A stretch of DNA of 64,000 nt from Pyrrhoderma lamaoense (taxonomy: Eukaryota > Basidiomycota > Agaricomycetes > Hymenochaetales > Hymenochaetaceae): NCBI GenBank assembly GCA_002794735.1, contig NBAZ01000013.1, positions 186,001 to 250,000 on the forward strand, in the 5' to 3' direction. The notes under the pieces were generated by a model. That model did no database searches. It had not been told where the DNA came from and saw nothing but the letters and a program-made list of their open reading frames with translations. Shown here piece after piece: positions 35,973-46,225 of the stretch; position 1 is the stretch's first letter, and each line of letters opens with the position of its first letter. The position numbers and the translations under genes were made by a program.

Positions 35973-37774
35973 CTAGACCACTTCTACGATTATTTTTCCT
36001 CTGGATGGAATAGCTCATGGTAAATTAATGTCCGATACAAGACCAAGGAATCTCTTACATATTCTTATCATTCTCCATTTCTCGATGGGCCTCTTGAATT
36101 TCGGTCCATGGGTAGACCTAGATGATCTTCTATACCAATGCGGCAGAAAAGAAAAAAAATATTCACTCACCCTATGAATATTGCTCTTCAGTTTCCCATC
36201 AACGATAGCCCTTAAAACTTCATCCTTAAATCTTGACACATAAATTATTTATGACTGCCTTAGCGACGAATAGTTCTTCCACGATCACGAAATAACTCAC
36301 TGGGAAATAAGTTTTGCTTGATATTCAACCGATCTGGAGCGCAACGTTGAGCCTTCAATGTGCAATCGCTTGTACAGCAGAGGTGCGAGATTAAACTTAG
36401 AGACCTCGGCCCCTTTTGCCAGTGAAACGGAAAAGATTAACAACCATATTAGATGAGCAACCGCGAGTTGGAGTAGACGGATCAATTAGGATTTTTTTTA
36501 TCAACAGAAAATAAAAAATATGTCATCTCGAGTGAGTAAAGGATCACTTTTCAATAGCAACGACTAACCACTTAAGAGACCGAGCATAGTCATTCGACCG
36601 TCAAGTGCTAATGAGTTGATATTCTTCTCCCAATGACTTTGTCCTACAAAATCAATGATGACATCAACACCTTTCCCATTGGTCACCTTCTTCGTTTCTT
36701 CCTCAAAATTCTGCGTCTTGTAGTTCACAGAATGAGTTGCTCCGTTCGGAAGGTTTTTAACAAAATCGAGCTTCTCTTTCGTGGAAGCCGTGGCTATAAT
36801 TGTCTCTCTGGAAGCTGGTGATCAGTACTTCCTGAAGTCTATCGCCAAAAGCTAGAAGAGAAGCCAGATAGTGTACTTCTCACTTACGCGCCGTATAACC
36901 GCGCGAGCTGTATAGCAGCAAGACCTACTCCCGAGGCACCGGCGTGTACTAAAACATTTTCTCCCGCTTTAACATTCCCAATTACAACTAAAGCCTGGAA
37001 AGCTGTCGGTATATGATACAATCAGACCGCGGTCAAGCACCATTATTAACGAAACGGCGTCTTAGTCCGACTTTAGCTCACCTGTGAGCCAGTTTTCCGG
37101 AATACTTGCGGAGTCAATCCAGGAAAGATGGGGAGGCTTCTTAATGAGATGGCTCTGTTGCACAGCTATGAACTCGGCATAAGCACCCTTTGAATTGATA
37201 CGGGAATAGTTAATAATCTATTTGATTCTTTTTCAATTGTACGTGAGCTTGGATACCCACTCCAGCAGCCAGTCCGAAAACTTCATCATTCAGTTTCCAG
37301 GAAGTCACTTCTGAACCGATTTCGGCGACATGTCCCGAGAATTCAACCCCAAGGATTGTAGATGCACCTGGAGGAATTGAATATTTTCCGTTCCGTTGCA
37401 TAATATCCATACGGTTCAGTCCGAAAGCTTTGATCTAACGAGAAATAATGTAAATAAATAACGTGAGTAATTCATTTGTATGTGGTAACGACCCTAAAAC
37501 GAAGCATTGAAATCTAAGGCACTACGCAATAAACAAAGTTTCTCAAGGTTTTCGTCGGTCGGACCATAGCGATATATTCTACAACGCTATCGTGGCACCG
37601 CTAGATCGGGGTGCACTGCGGAAGTAACTTGTACTACATTATGATCATCATCGGAGTTCTCACCTTGACAAGGACCTCCGTGGCGGAAGGCTTGGGACGA
37701 GCCGTTTCACCAAGGAAAAGATTTTCAAGTGGCCCTGCGCCATTTTTAACGAGAACCGCTCGCATCTGAGCCAT
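35973..37774 (-). CDS. NAD(P)H quinone oxidoreductase, PIG3/zinc-type alcohol dehydrogenase superfamily
   Basis: Medium-chain reductase of the PIG3 (TP53I3-like) group, predicted to reduce quinones with NADPH. The start at 37774 gives [20 protein letters not shown]. After a roughly 230-nt first intron, the GroES-like domain continues [33 protein letters not shown] and [11 protein letters not shown]. The nucleotide-binding domain has [20 protein letters not shown] (Gly-rich loop), [31 protein letters not shown] and [10 protein letters not shown]. The C-terminal exons give [16 protein letters not shown], then [17 protein letters not shown] and GKIIVEVV with stop 35975-35973. The structural-zinc Cys cluster of true alcohol dehydrogenases is absent, as in quinone reductases. 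No frameshift was found in the exon checked fully. Confidence 0.88.
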
Positions 37775-40700
37775 CTATGTGATAAGATGATTGAGGCACA
37801 CACAACTATCAGCTCCAAGGCAATGCTTAAAGTTGAAGATGTATAATAAAGCTTGTATTTGTAAGGGTCTGTGACGAATGTATCGAATCAATGTGATCGC
37901 CATAGTCAGCTTCGGTGACGCGACAAATTTGGAAATATTTCTAAATCAAGGTCAGGGTTTGATTGCTACATAAAGAAAACATGTATCATGTGTCAGGCTA
38001 CCCTATCTATTCACAAATAGAAACAAATTTCATATCACAGCTAAAGTCAAAATGACATGAGAAACTTGACTACCGTATCTATAAATTTAAAAGTTACGAA
38101 GTAGGAGTGATTACGTCTTCAAGAAGTCTAAATCAAACATGTATTCTGGTGGCTTCGGTCGTTTCATGTTTCTGATAAACTTATGTTGCTTGACCTTCGG
38201 CCAAAGGTGCTCTGAGTCATGATAGCGATAGCGATATATTTTCCATTTTCTTGTTGATCAGGTTGGAAGCTGAGAAGAGAGGGAAAACCCCGTCTATGAC
38301 CGGACAAAAATATAATTATATTAGGTTGCTCAAGTTGACGTAGTTCCTTGATTCACAAGTGGACATAAGCATAACGGGCTTGATCAAATGTTTCTAGATC
38401 TATACGAGCTCTACAAATTAGGTCTTCGCAATGTAAAATTTCTCACTAAGGCGTGGCTTTTTCTTGAGATTTTATTTTTAGAATCAGCCAGACAGTTGTA
38501 TGTATATGCTACCATGCGTTGCACGAGATCGCAGTACAAGAGATAGATGCCCGATCAAATTTCTCTTTGCTTATGGATCACGACGCGCCTCAGGTTGCCT
38601 AGCTAATCGGAGAAGTGTTGGAACTGATAATTGTGCGAATATATAAAAGATTCCTATTTTAACTTTTCCGTCCACCGCACTGTAAATTATTTAAGTCTCT
38701 TACTGTCATGCAAAGCCCCTTGGCATACTCTAGTCAATAACACAGAAAGTTCCTTCTCAGTCGGAGAGGGAAATTTTACAAGGCTGGCTGCGTAGATGAC
38801 GTGAACATTTAAGATTCTAATACTTTTTATTTCCAAATTGAACAATTGGAAACGTTTAAATGTTAATATTTACATTCTGTGGATTTTGGCGAGAGTGGCT
38901 GTGATACCCAATACAAACAGAAATAGGTATTCGTCAGATTAGTATGAAGACATAAATATATTCAAATAAACACTCAAAATTACTGTCAGATTGTTTTATA
39001 TAGAGAAAATACGTATAGCAGTGCTCTGTGAGAATGTTGTTTTCCAGAAGATGCGCCGATAGACAAAGCATTAGATTTAGTATCTTTGAAACAGACGCAC
39101 ATATCTAAAACAAACGGTAGGGCGATCAACAGTGGCTTAGGATTATCAGTTAAAACTGAATACAGAAGTAAGCGCTTTTAGACTTCAAACTTTTAAAGTC
39201 ACATAGCATGGATCAATCAGCACACTGATAACATAATTAAATAGCGATCTGTTGAGGACATCAATGGTAAGGTTATGTCTACATAGAGATGTTACGCATT
39301 ATACCAAGCCCTACTGCGGAAAGAAAGTCATTTTTAATGGATACCAAGGGTGAATGTCTAGAGGATTATCCGCTCCAAGATGCCCACCATGAGTAAATTA
39401 TATTGTAAAGATAAATCTATTGCGGGTTGTAACGCATCGATTCCGGAAATGATAGCCCGCCTGAGATACATCATGCACAATGGCCGGTGTTGCATAAGTA
39501 CATGTACTGGTTTTTTATTAGCCAAAAAGGACCTAACCCTAAGCAGAATTACAACAAACACCGATTCTAAATTTAGTCCGTGCAGCGGGAAGCTCTTCAG
39601 ACAGGCTCGATAGATTAGCAAAAGTCCTGGGGGTTACGAGATATTATTGGATGCAAGTTTATTTGCTGAGTTAACGGATAAGATATTTTGAACACGGAAA
39701 TACATGTACCGGCCTCTGAGGTTGGAGTAGTCTTGGTTTGCTAGTTACCGCCTAGACCTAGATCTCAAGGAGGACACTGGCTTCGATTTCTAGATTTCTG
39801 TTCAATAATGATGCGGGACATGACAATAGAACTCAGAGAACGTTAAGTGTATGAATGTTGGACCTGTTCTCGACCTGAGACTAGAAGGAATGTCAGCCAC
39901 ACTCAGCAGCGTGAATAATAGTCTAGATAAGAAGGCGGACATAATTATGGAGTTACCCAGGGTGAATAACCCTGTACGGTAATACCACCAGGAGAACAAG
40001 GGACAGAATCTTTCCTGTTGTGATACATCGTTGTAGATCGGACAAATGCAGATGCGGAGCTTCCGAATATTCTTGTCTTGATGTGTACTAGTTTTTACCA
40101 GATCGAATCAGGCCAGTTCTAGAGCACATTGCTAATGACGTGTCGCAAAGGATTCTCCAACACAAATTATTTTGGTCTTTACAAGAAAATATACGTTTAA
40201 CTTCAACGCAATGTACATGTACATGTACATATACGTCCACATCGCATCGCGCAATGCCAAATAAGCATGATTCTATTACTCATCGTTGATTTGGTGCTAA
40301 TACCGCGATGGCTGTTATAACGTAATATCAGTAAGCTTGGACTTCTCCCTTGCGAATGAAGTATAGTACAATAAAAATCTGGCCGAGTCAGATGCAATAA
40401 GAAGAAGATGGCATTACAGCGTCAGAGCAGAAAATTTCTACTGAGAGAACGCTCGCTTATCAACATCGTTTTATCTATTTCATTGGTCAGAAAATCAGAT
40501 TTGGGTGCTAAAGCTAGACATCGGTCGTGATACAGAGCCGATAGCGCGCTCTTTGGGCTTAGCTACCTAAATTGGTTAGATGATACGCAAATTGAAACTA
40601 CATCATGGTCTCGCATTTTATTCCCTCACCTCAATGATCATGCTTTATAGTTTTTCTTGAGTGATTCAACGCTATTCAAAGGAGTAAGCTGTGTAAGTTC

Positions 40701-41172
40701 ACCCGTTTTACGAAAGTCAGCATCGCATACAGGTTTGGAGGGCTATTAGTAAGTATGGGATGTCTCAGTAATTTGAATCTTGCAGTTATGACTACATGTC
40801 GCACCGCCTACTTAACCTCATGTTGCATCCACAATATGCTTGTAAAATAATCTAGTCTAGAACTCAAATGCACACGATCTTGTGGTGATTCAGATGAACA
40901 AGTATCGTCTTAACTTCATAATCTTAGCAAAACCGAAAACCATCTGTGAGATTTCATGGCTGTGGCGAAAAAAAAACAAAGACAACGGTAATGTCACCAA
41001 TTATGGTATGCTCAAGAAATCACCATCAATTGAGCATATAACGATTATGCCAAATATCAGAAATAATGAGGTTCTGACTCGATGGCTGAGTCAACGCTGT
41101 TCAAAAATTGCCTGCAATAGCTACCCAAAACCAGCCATGAAGATTGTATGACAGATGTTTATTTATTTTTTC
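37775..41172. other. Gene-poor AT-rich region
   Basis: About 3.4 kb without a supportable gene. Short frames on both strands (for example 39358-39621 and 40882-41151) lack motifs and splice-compatible neighbours. A small palindromic repeat of ACATGT units lies near 40211-40230. The region and the following 5 kb look like a decayed, repeat-bearing spacer. Confidence 0.5.
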
Positions 41173-41477
41173 TTATTGAAGGCTATCTACATTGAAAAAT
41201 CGGGACATCTCCTCTCGAGTGAAGAATTGTTGATTAGGCACACGCAGACAATTAGGCTCCCAGGTAAGGGCGCGTAGCCAATCCATCAAAAAGCGGTCTC
41301 CGTTTCAGGCGCGCTGAAACCTAAGCAGTTCGAGAGTCGCCATCAGTTGGGGCGCATCGGCATTGGTGTCATGTAAAAAATCGAGGAATCGGCAACTAGT
41401 ATCTAATACCGAGCTGACATGCATCGATATGTTGCCTGGTCTCAGACTTGAAAGCTCATGGCCATCCGTGGGATACT
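41173..41477 (-). pseudogene. Coding relic, F-box/LRR-like tail with an in-frame stop
   Basis: A minus-strand frame reads DGHELSSLRPGNISMHVSSV and ADAPQLMATLELLRFQRA, meets TGA at 41307-41305, then continues in the same frame NGDRFLMDWLRALTWEPNCL to a stop at 41175-41173. The composition (Leu-rich repeats such as LMATLELLRF) resembles the C-terminal part of basidiomycete F-box proteins. Two TAG stops lie just upstream. The in-frame stop is a substitution type of lesion, unlike the single-base losses found in the live genes, so real decay is likely. Family assignment is weak. Confidence 0.35.
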
Positions 41478-41635
41478 ACTACAGGGACCTGAGTATCAGG
41501 TCTCTCTGCACAAACCAATTTCCACAGACGTGGCGGTTCCGCTTCTCTGATGCCGTTTGAGTCAAAATGGAAGTCCGATTATATCTAGAATTGCCTGTTT
41601 AAATATCCCTAAAGTCTGTGCTATATGCACGAAAC

Positions 41636-41643
41636 TATATAAG
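41636..41643 (+). promoter_or_regulatory. TATA box of the small ORF at 41754
   Basis: TATATAAG lies 118 bp before the ATG, followed by a pyrimidine-rich leader (TTCTCACTGAG..., TCTTTCTCTCAG). This is a classic strong fungal core promoter arrangement. Confidence 0.5.
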
Positions 41644-41753
41644 ACCATCCATCCCGTTGCTAAACACCATCGTTTCAAACCTGTCCCAGACATTTTCTCA
41701 CTGAGATTCAATTAAACTCTTCGCTACTCTTTCTCTCAGTAAACTACTCCACG

Positions 41754-41900
41754 ATGTCTGGTCGATTCTTCTCCCTCGTTTCTCGTGCTGCTTCTGCCTC
41801 TCAAATCCCAGTAAACGAGAGTGGCAAAGGCTCTGACAAGGACTCGTCTTCGAAGAACATTAGGTCAACGGCGCAGGCGAATGGCGCGACCTTCTTCTGA
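41754..41900 (+). CDS. Small ORF of 48 codons behind a strong core promoter
   Basis: MSGRFFSLVSRAASASQIPV starts 118 bp after a TATA box and stops at TGA 41898-41900. The same frame continues after the stop (AVDGVILHIPDDEPAQSSGV) to a strong donor GTAAGT near 41970; a possible acceptor near 42060 leads to IFDEQAYPPDKL. A longer two-exon product could thus exist if the stop is an error or is spliced out. A donor-like GTAAAC after QIP and an acceptor CATTAG before 41871 offer such a route but change frame. There is no CaaX end, so a pheromone precursor is unlikely. I do not recognise the family. Confidence 0.35.
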   Translation: MSGRFFSLVSRAASASQIPVNESGKGSDKDSSSKNIRSTAQANGATFF

Positions 41901-42835
41901 GCAGTTGATGGGGTCATTCTACACATCCCGGATGACGAACCAGCGCAGTCGTCTGGCGTTTTCTTCGCTATCTGTAAGTTCTTACACCGTTCCCGGGAAA
42001 TCCAAACTGACGTATTTGTCCAGTATCTATTCATTAACTTCTTATTTTCGCGCATCAAGTAATCTTCGACGAACAAGCATATCCACCTGATAAGCTATAG
42101 TAATAATTAATCGTTACAACGAATTGTATATATCGGACGGAAGAACCGTGACGGACCTCTAATATAGAACCAAGCAACACCGTGGATAACCTTAATCTTC
42201 ATGTACTCGCATTCGCAACTTTCCCTTGCGTTGTTATCTTTTCCCCTTTATCTTTTGCATCGTTTCACTCCAAGCAGCAGCACCCCATTATTTATATCAA
42301 CAATGTTATTCGCATTTTCACCCGTATATTGTATTTCTCGTTATGTTTGTGATGTAATTTCTTATTGTTTACATTAACACGGAAGTTCCAATTTGCCTAA
42401 CCTCTCAAAAGTTAATTCCTAAGACCGCGCACTTCAGTACAAGACGAAGAGAAATACTCACATAGAGCCGATTCCATCATCGTTGCCGACGATGCACTAA
42501 ATTCAATGATCAATTTCACCTGAGCGATAGTTTAATTTGATTTATCGGACAGCGTATGTCGCAATTGAATGAGGAAGACCGTGGAGACGGCATCACAACT
42601 CGGAATCTCACATGAGACTCGAACAATTATTTAGAATTTTGGCATCCCTTGGAAAAAGCTTTAAGCAATTTTACTTGGAACCCGAGGGGACCACTTACTT
42701 TCATTCAAGCGCTGTCCACAATTGACTTTGACTTTGATAGATATATATGAAGGATTGATGTCGCAATGTGGAAGAAGATGTTACCAAAAAAAGTTTCAAA
42801 ACTTATTTCCAATATCCACGCTGATAAATTTTGGC
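41901..42835. other. Spacer downstream of the small ORF
   Basis: Apart from the possible second exon near 42060-42100, nothing is supported. The sequence is AT-rich. Confidence 0.4.
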
Positions 42836-43800
42836 CTACGGCAAGCTGGTTTCAATGAGCAGATATCCAGTCGTAAAGCGTAGACAAAGTGCGTGTCGGA
42901 GAACAACGCGAAAATGTGACCACTGATTATAATGACTAAGCAAAGTACACCTCAGTGATCCACTCGACCTGGGCTCACACCGTCTCACATTCATCGAGTC
43001 CTTGCGACAAATGGGAACCAGTGAACAAAATGATAATTGATGAGCCACGGCAACACAGTTTTCACTTCCTCATCTAAGTCGTGCTCAGAGAAGTTCATAT
43101 CACTATCCAGGTGTATCAATGGAGACAAGCCGTCACATCCTTTGAGAGTTCAGGTCTCCAAATCCTATACCGAGAGTACTAAGAAGAGCCAATCTCATCG
43201 GCATTGGTACTACTGGTCCGCTCTTGACGGATAACATGTATTTGAATGATTAATGCGTTGTTGACGACCATCCTCCATATTTTTTTTTAATATTCCAAGT
43301 TTGGCAAATGCACTGGTGCAATATTGCTTAAGCAACTTTTTCAGACCAGAACTATTTATTGATAAACAGATACCAATACTGATCTGACTACACCTCAAGT
43401 CTGTACCAAATTGTGGCGCTTATCTTTCGATGGGCCCGTAAGGAAATTCACGCCTCAAACACGCAGGCTCTGTTTCGTTCATCTTCCGTCTCAATTCTCT
43501 TCGATTGGCCCATGTGCAGCGATTCTAACGCCGTGCTCAGTCCAAAAATCCACTGCTGACTTTTGCGTTTCAAAGAACTTTGCCTCGCAGCTCTGTCACA
43601 ACTGTACGTCAGGCGCAGGTTATGACTCCCCGATAGTTAGTTTCAGGAAGAATATACTCATAGGATCGTCACTTTTATATCATCTAGTTGAACAAGACAC
43701 CGAAAATGGCTGCAAAGTTATATCAGTAGACTTATCACTCTCACACTCAACTTCAAGGGAGTCCCTAGACGCATGAGAATTTCAACGCGTGATTCCTTTC
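42836..43800 (-). pseudogene. Decayed coding region, several broken frames
   Basis: Minus-strand fragments look protein-coding but are separated by stops and frame changes: SLEVECESDKSTDITLQPF (about 43760-43690), CEAKFFETQKSAVDFWTEHG (about 43600-43500), MRLALLSTLGIGFGDLNSQR (about 43200), and LDSDMNFSEHDLDEEVKTVL with INYHFVHWFPFV (about 43130-42991). The composition resembles F-box/LRR adaptor proteins but I cannot name the family. The number of interruptions in less than 1 kb exceeds that in neighbouring conserved genes. Confidence 0.3.
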
Positions 43801-44803
43801 GATTTCACTTGTCCTTTGTACGTACCTTTTCTATCTTACGAGATTACATAAAACCATAATTGCTGCAATCCAAGTACCGAAAGTAATTTATGTTACTTGT
43901 AGATATCACTCCAACACACATGTTGAATAATGCTCCTCTTAACCTTCGAAAGCACATCTGTAGTGAAAATCATCCCGCGGCAGGCAAATAATGAATCGTC
44001 TTCCTCTCTAAATTTCGGATTTTTTCCAATTTAGGTATACAAGCTATCTGATGTCTTCGGCTTCCGCAACAATTGATCCATCAGTCAAAGGCTGGCGCTA
44101 CTTTTCACGTCAACCGAAAATCATGGGCTTCCCGGATGTTGTTCACTTTAATGCACCAAGCTAAGTAAAACATATCACAACCCCAAACCATATAAATTTT
44201 ACCGTTGTAAAGCTACTAAGGAGACCCACAGGTAATTCATACAAACTTCAAAAGCCTTTTTTTTGATCCCGATACGGAAGAATATTATACTCTTATATTT
44301 CTGACTAAAGATTTGCAGAAGCGTCAATCATAATCCATCCACCGAGATTCTCGGAATAATTTTGCCACTAAACTGTATCTCGGATGCATATAACGTTGTG
44401 TTGAACACCTTGTAGTCGTATTTGTGTGCTGTCTAACTAAATTCGTTTTTACCGTGGCGCAATAACTCTATAGTACCTGACTTTCTTTGTACTGCATCAG
44501 CTTTGACATGGTCCTCGATCACAGGAAATTCCGGACCACGTTTTAGTAGCGTGTCTACTCACGAGGTAACTTCTAGTTTAAGGAGCGCCTGAGGCGTTCT
44601 GTGCCTGTCAGTCTGAGTGCCTCAGCTGATATTGAAACTGCTCTTTCGTCTTGACTTGCACAGGTCCCAAAGCTTTTCGGGACTGTCTTACATCAAGACA
44701 CATGAGTTAATTAATATCTCCAAGATACTACCTCAGGCACCTTTATCTCTATACGTCTGAAGTCTGAACAAGATGGGCTTGTTCAGCGCTGATTATTTGA
44801 TTA
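43801..44803. other. Gene-free spacer left of the MITE
   Basis: No supportable gene. A short hairpin-capable GTCCCAAAGC...GGGAC near 44664-44685 is noted without further support. Confidence 0.4.
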
Positions 44804-44805
44804 TA

Positions 44806-45234
44806 CAGTCGAAATTCTCATAATGCATATTCTCATAATGCATATCTAAGATAATGCATTACTTTTACTTGGAACGAGCTCCGGAGATATAGAATTATGC
44901 AAAAAATTAAGAATTGCATACTGCATTGACAAAATCACACAAATATGCATTATATGCATTATAAGAATTTTTTCAAACAAATTTCAGTAACAAATTGTCA
45001 TTTATCATCAAAATTTACTGAATTTTTTTAGATTGTTGATTATAAGTATTTTCATATAAAAGTCACAAAAGCTTATAATAAAGCTATTCATATTAAAATC
45101 AGATTGAACAGTATATTTGCGGCTCTTCAGTACTTTATTTTGTATCACTTTCTCACGAATATTATACTGCATATCTATAATAATGCATTAGGTTGGAACG
45201 GAACCGATGGTATGCATTATGAGAATTTCGACTG
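44806..45234. mobile_element. 429-bp MITE with perfect 24-bp terminal inverted repeats, pogo/Fot1-like
   Basis: The left end at 44806-44829 (CAGTCGAAATTCTCATAATG...) is the exact reverse complement of the right end at 45211-45234. Both ends are flanked by TA (44804-44805 and 45235-45236), the target duplication of Tc1/mariner-group elements; the CAGTCGAA start is like pogo/Tigger/Fot1 ends. Subterminal copies of ATTCTCATAATGCATAT follow the left end, and TAATGCATTA plus TTGGAACG motifs appear near both ends. The interior is AT-rich with no ORF, so the element is non-autonomous and needs a transposase from elsewhere. Intact ends suggest fairly recent insertion. Confidence 0.85.
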
Positions 45235-45236
45235 TA

Positions 45237-46225
45237 TATGGAGCTAAGGCTTATTATCCTGCTTCTTTCGATATATCATTCGCCAAGTCGGACTCCCTGG
45301 AAATTTCTCAAAGCAGGACACAAAATGCCTCCGTGTCTGTATCTCATATATCACATCCTAGTAAGATCGGCTATGAACTACTACGTTGTTCTATGAGTCA
45401 CTGAAACAGATTATGGGAGGCAATATCGAAACTACTTTGGTACTAGGTGCGTTTGGTACCACAACTGACTCCAAGCCGCTTATGCTTAGTGCAGACATTA
45501 AATATGTGTCTGAAATGGTTAGTGCTCGTCGTCTGTTGCCTTTATAAGAAAAATAAAATAAAATTAATAGTGCAGTCGCAAGGACTTGAGACGGAATAGA
45601 TGTTTACAAACACACAGGAAGGAAAGCTTGGATTCAGAATTCGAGTTCGGTGATAAGAACTATTTTATCCGCATGTGATCAGCTGCAAACAGAAGCGATA
45701 CCCCGGGTATCAATCAGATCCAGATTACTAACCTAGCGAGTACACCTAAGTGGAACTGGTTCTGGTCCTTCTTCGCGATTTTCTTGAAATGGAGAATAAG
45801 AATATCGCGGGAACTGAACGATCCGCTCAGCCTTCATCATGATATCCTGATTTGCAGACATCTCTTACCCCGAAACTAAAAAAAGTTTCAATACAGAATA
45901 TCCGAATCGGAAAAGTAGCCTATTGTGGGGAGCGATATATATCTGACTATGGTCATTTAGAAAGTATAGAGGTAGCACAGTTATTCGAGCTAGTATGCGT
46001 TAAATCTTTATTGATATCATCCCCCCTCAGAAGAGCCATCAAATTTATAGTTTCGTAACTTTTCTTGTTTAAGCGTCACGCATCTCATAATGCACAATAT
46101 GATCAGAAGATATGATACGATTACTATGCCTACACTAGACGCTACCAAAGCAGCCGTACAAGAATTTTGAAACAGTCCGTAAAATATTGTATGCTCATCA
46201 CATCATTATTCATGAGCCATCATGA
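45237..46225. other. Spacer between the MITE and trehalase
   Basis: No gene is supported. Plus-strand frames at 45207-45404 and 45852-46058 have no recognisable motif; the first begins inside the MITE. Confidence 0.45.

Noticed and set aside
40203..40232. Repeated ACATGT/TACATG units considered as a tandem repeat or binding array
   Set aside because: Only about three short overlapping palindromic units; similar short runs occur by chance in AT-rich spacer, as near 49780.
41754..41900. Small ORF considered as a mating pheromone precursor
   Set aside because: It has no C-terminal CaaX box and no other pheromone or receptor gene is nearby; DUF6533 proteins are not STE3 receptors.
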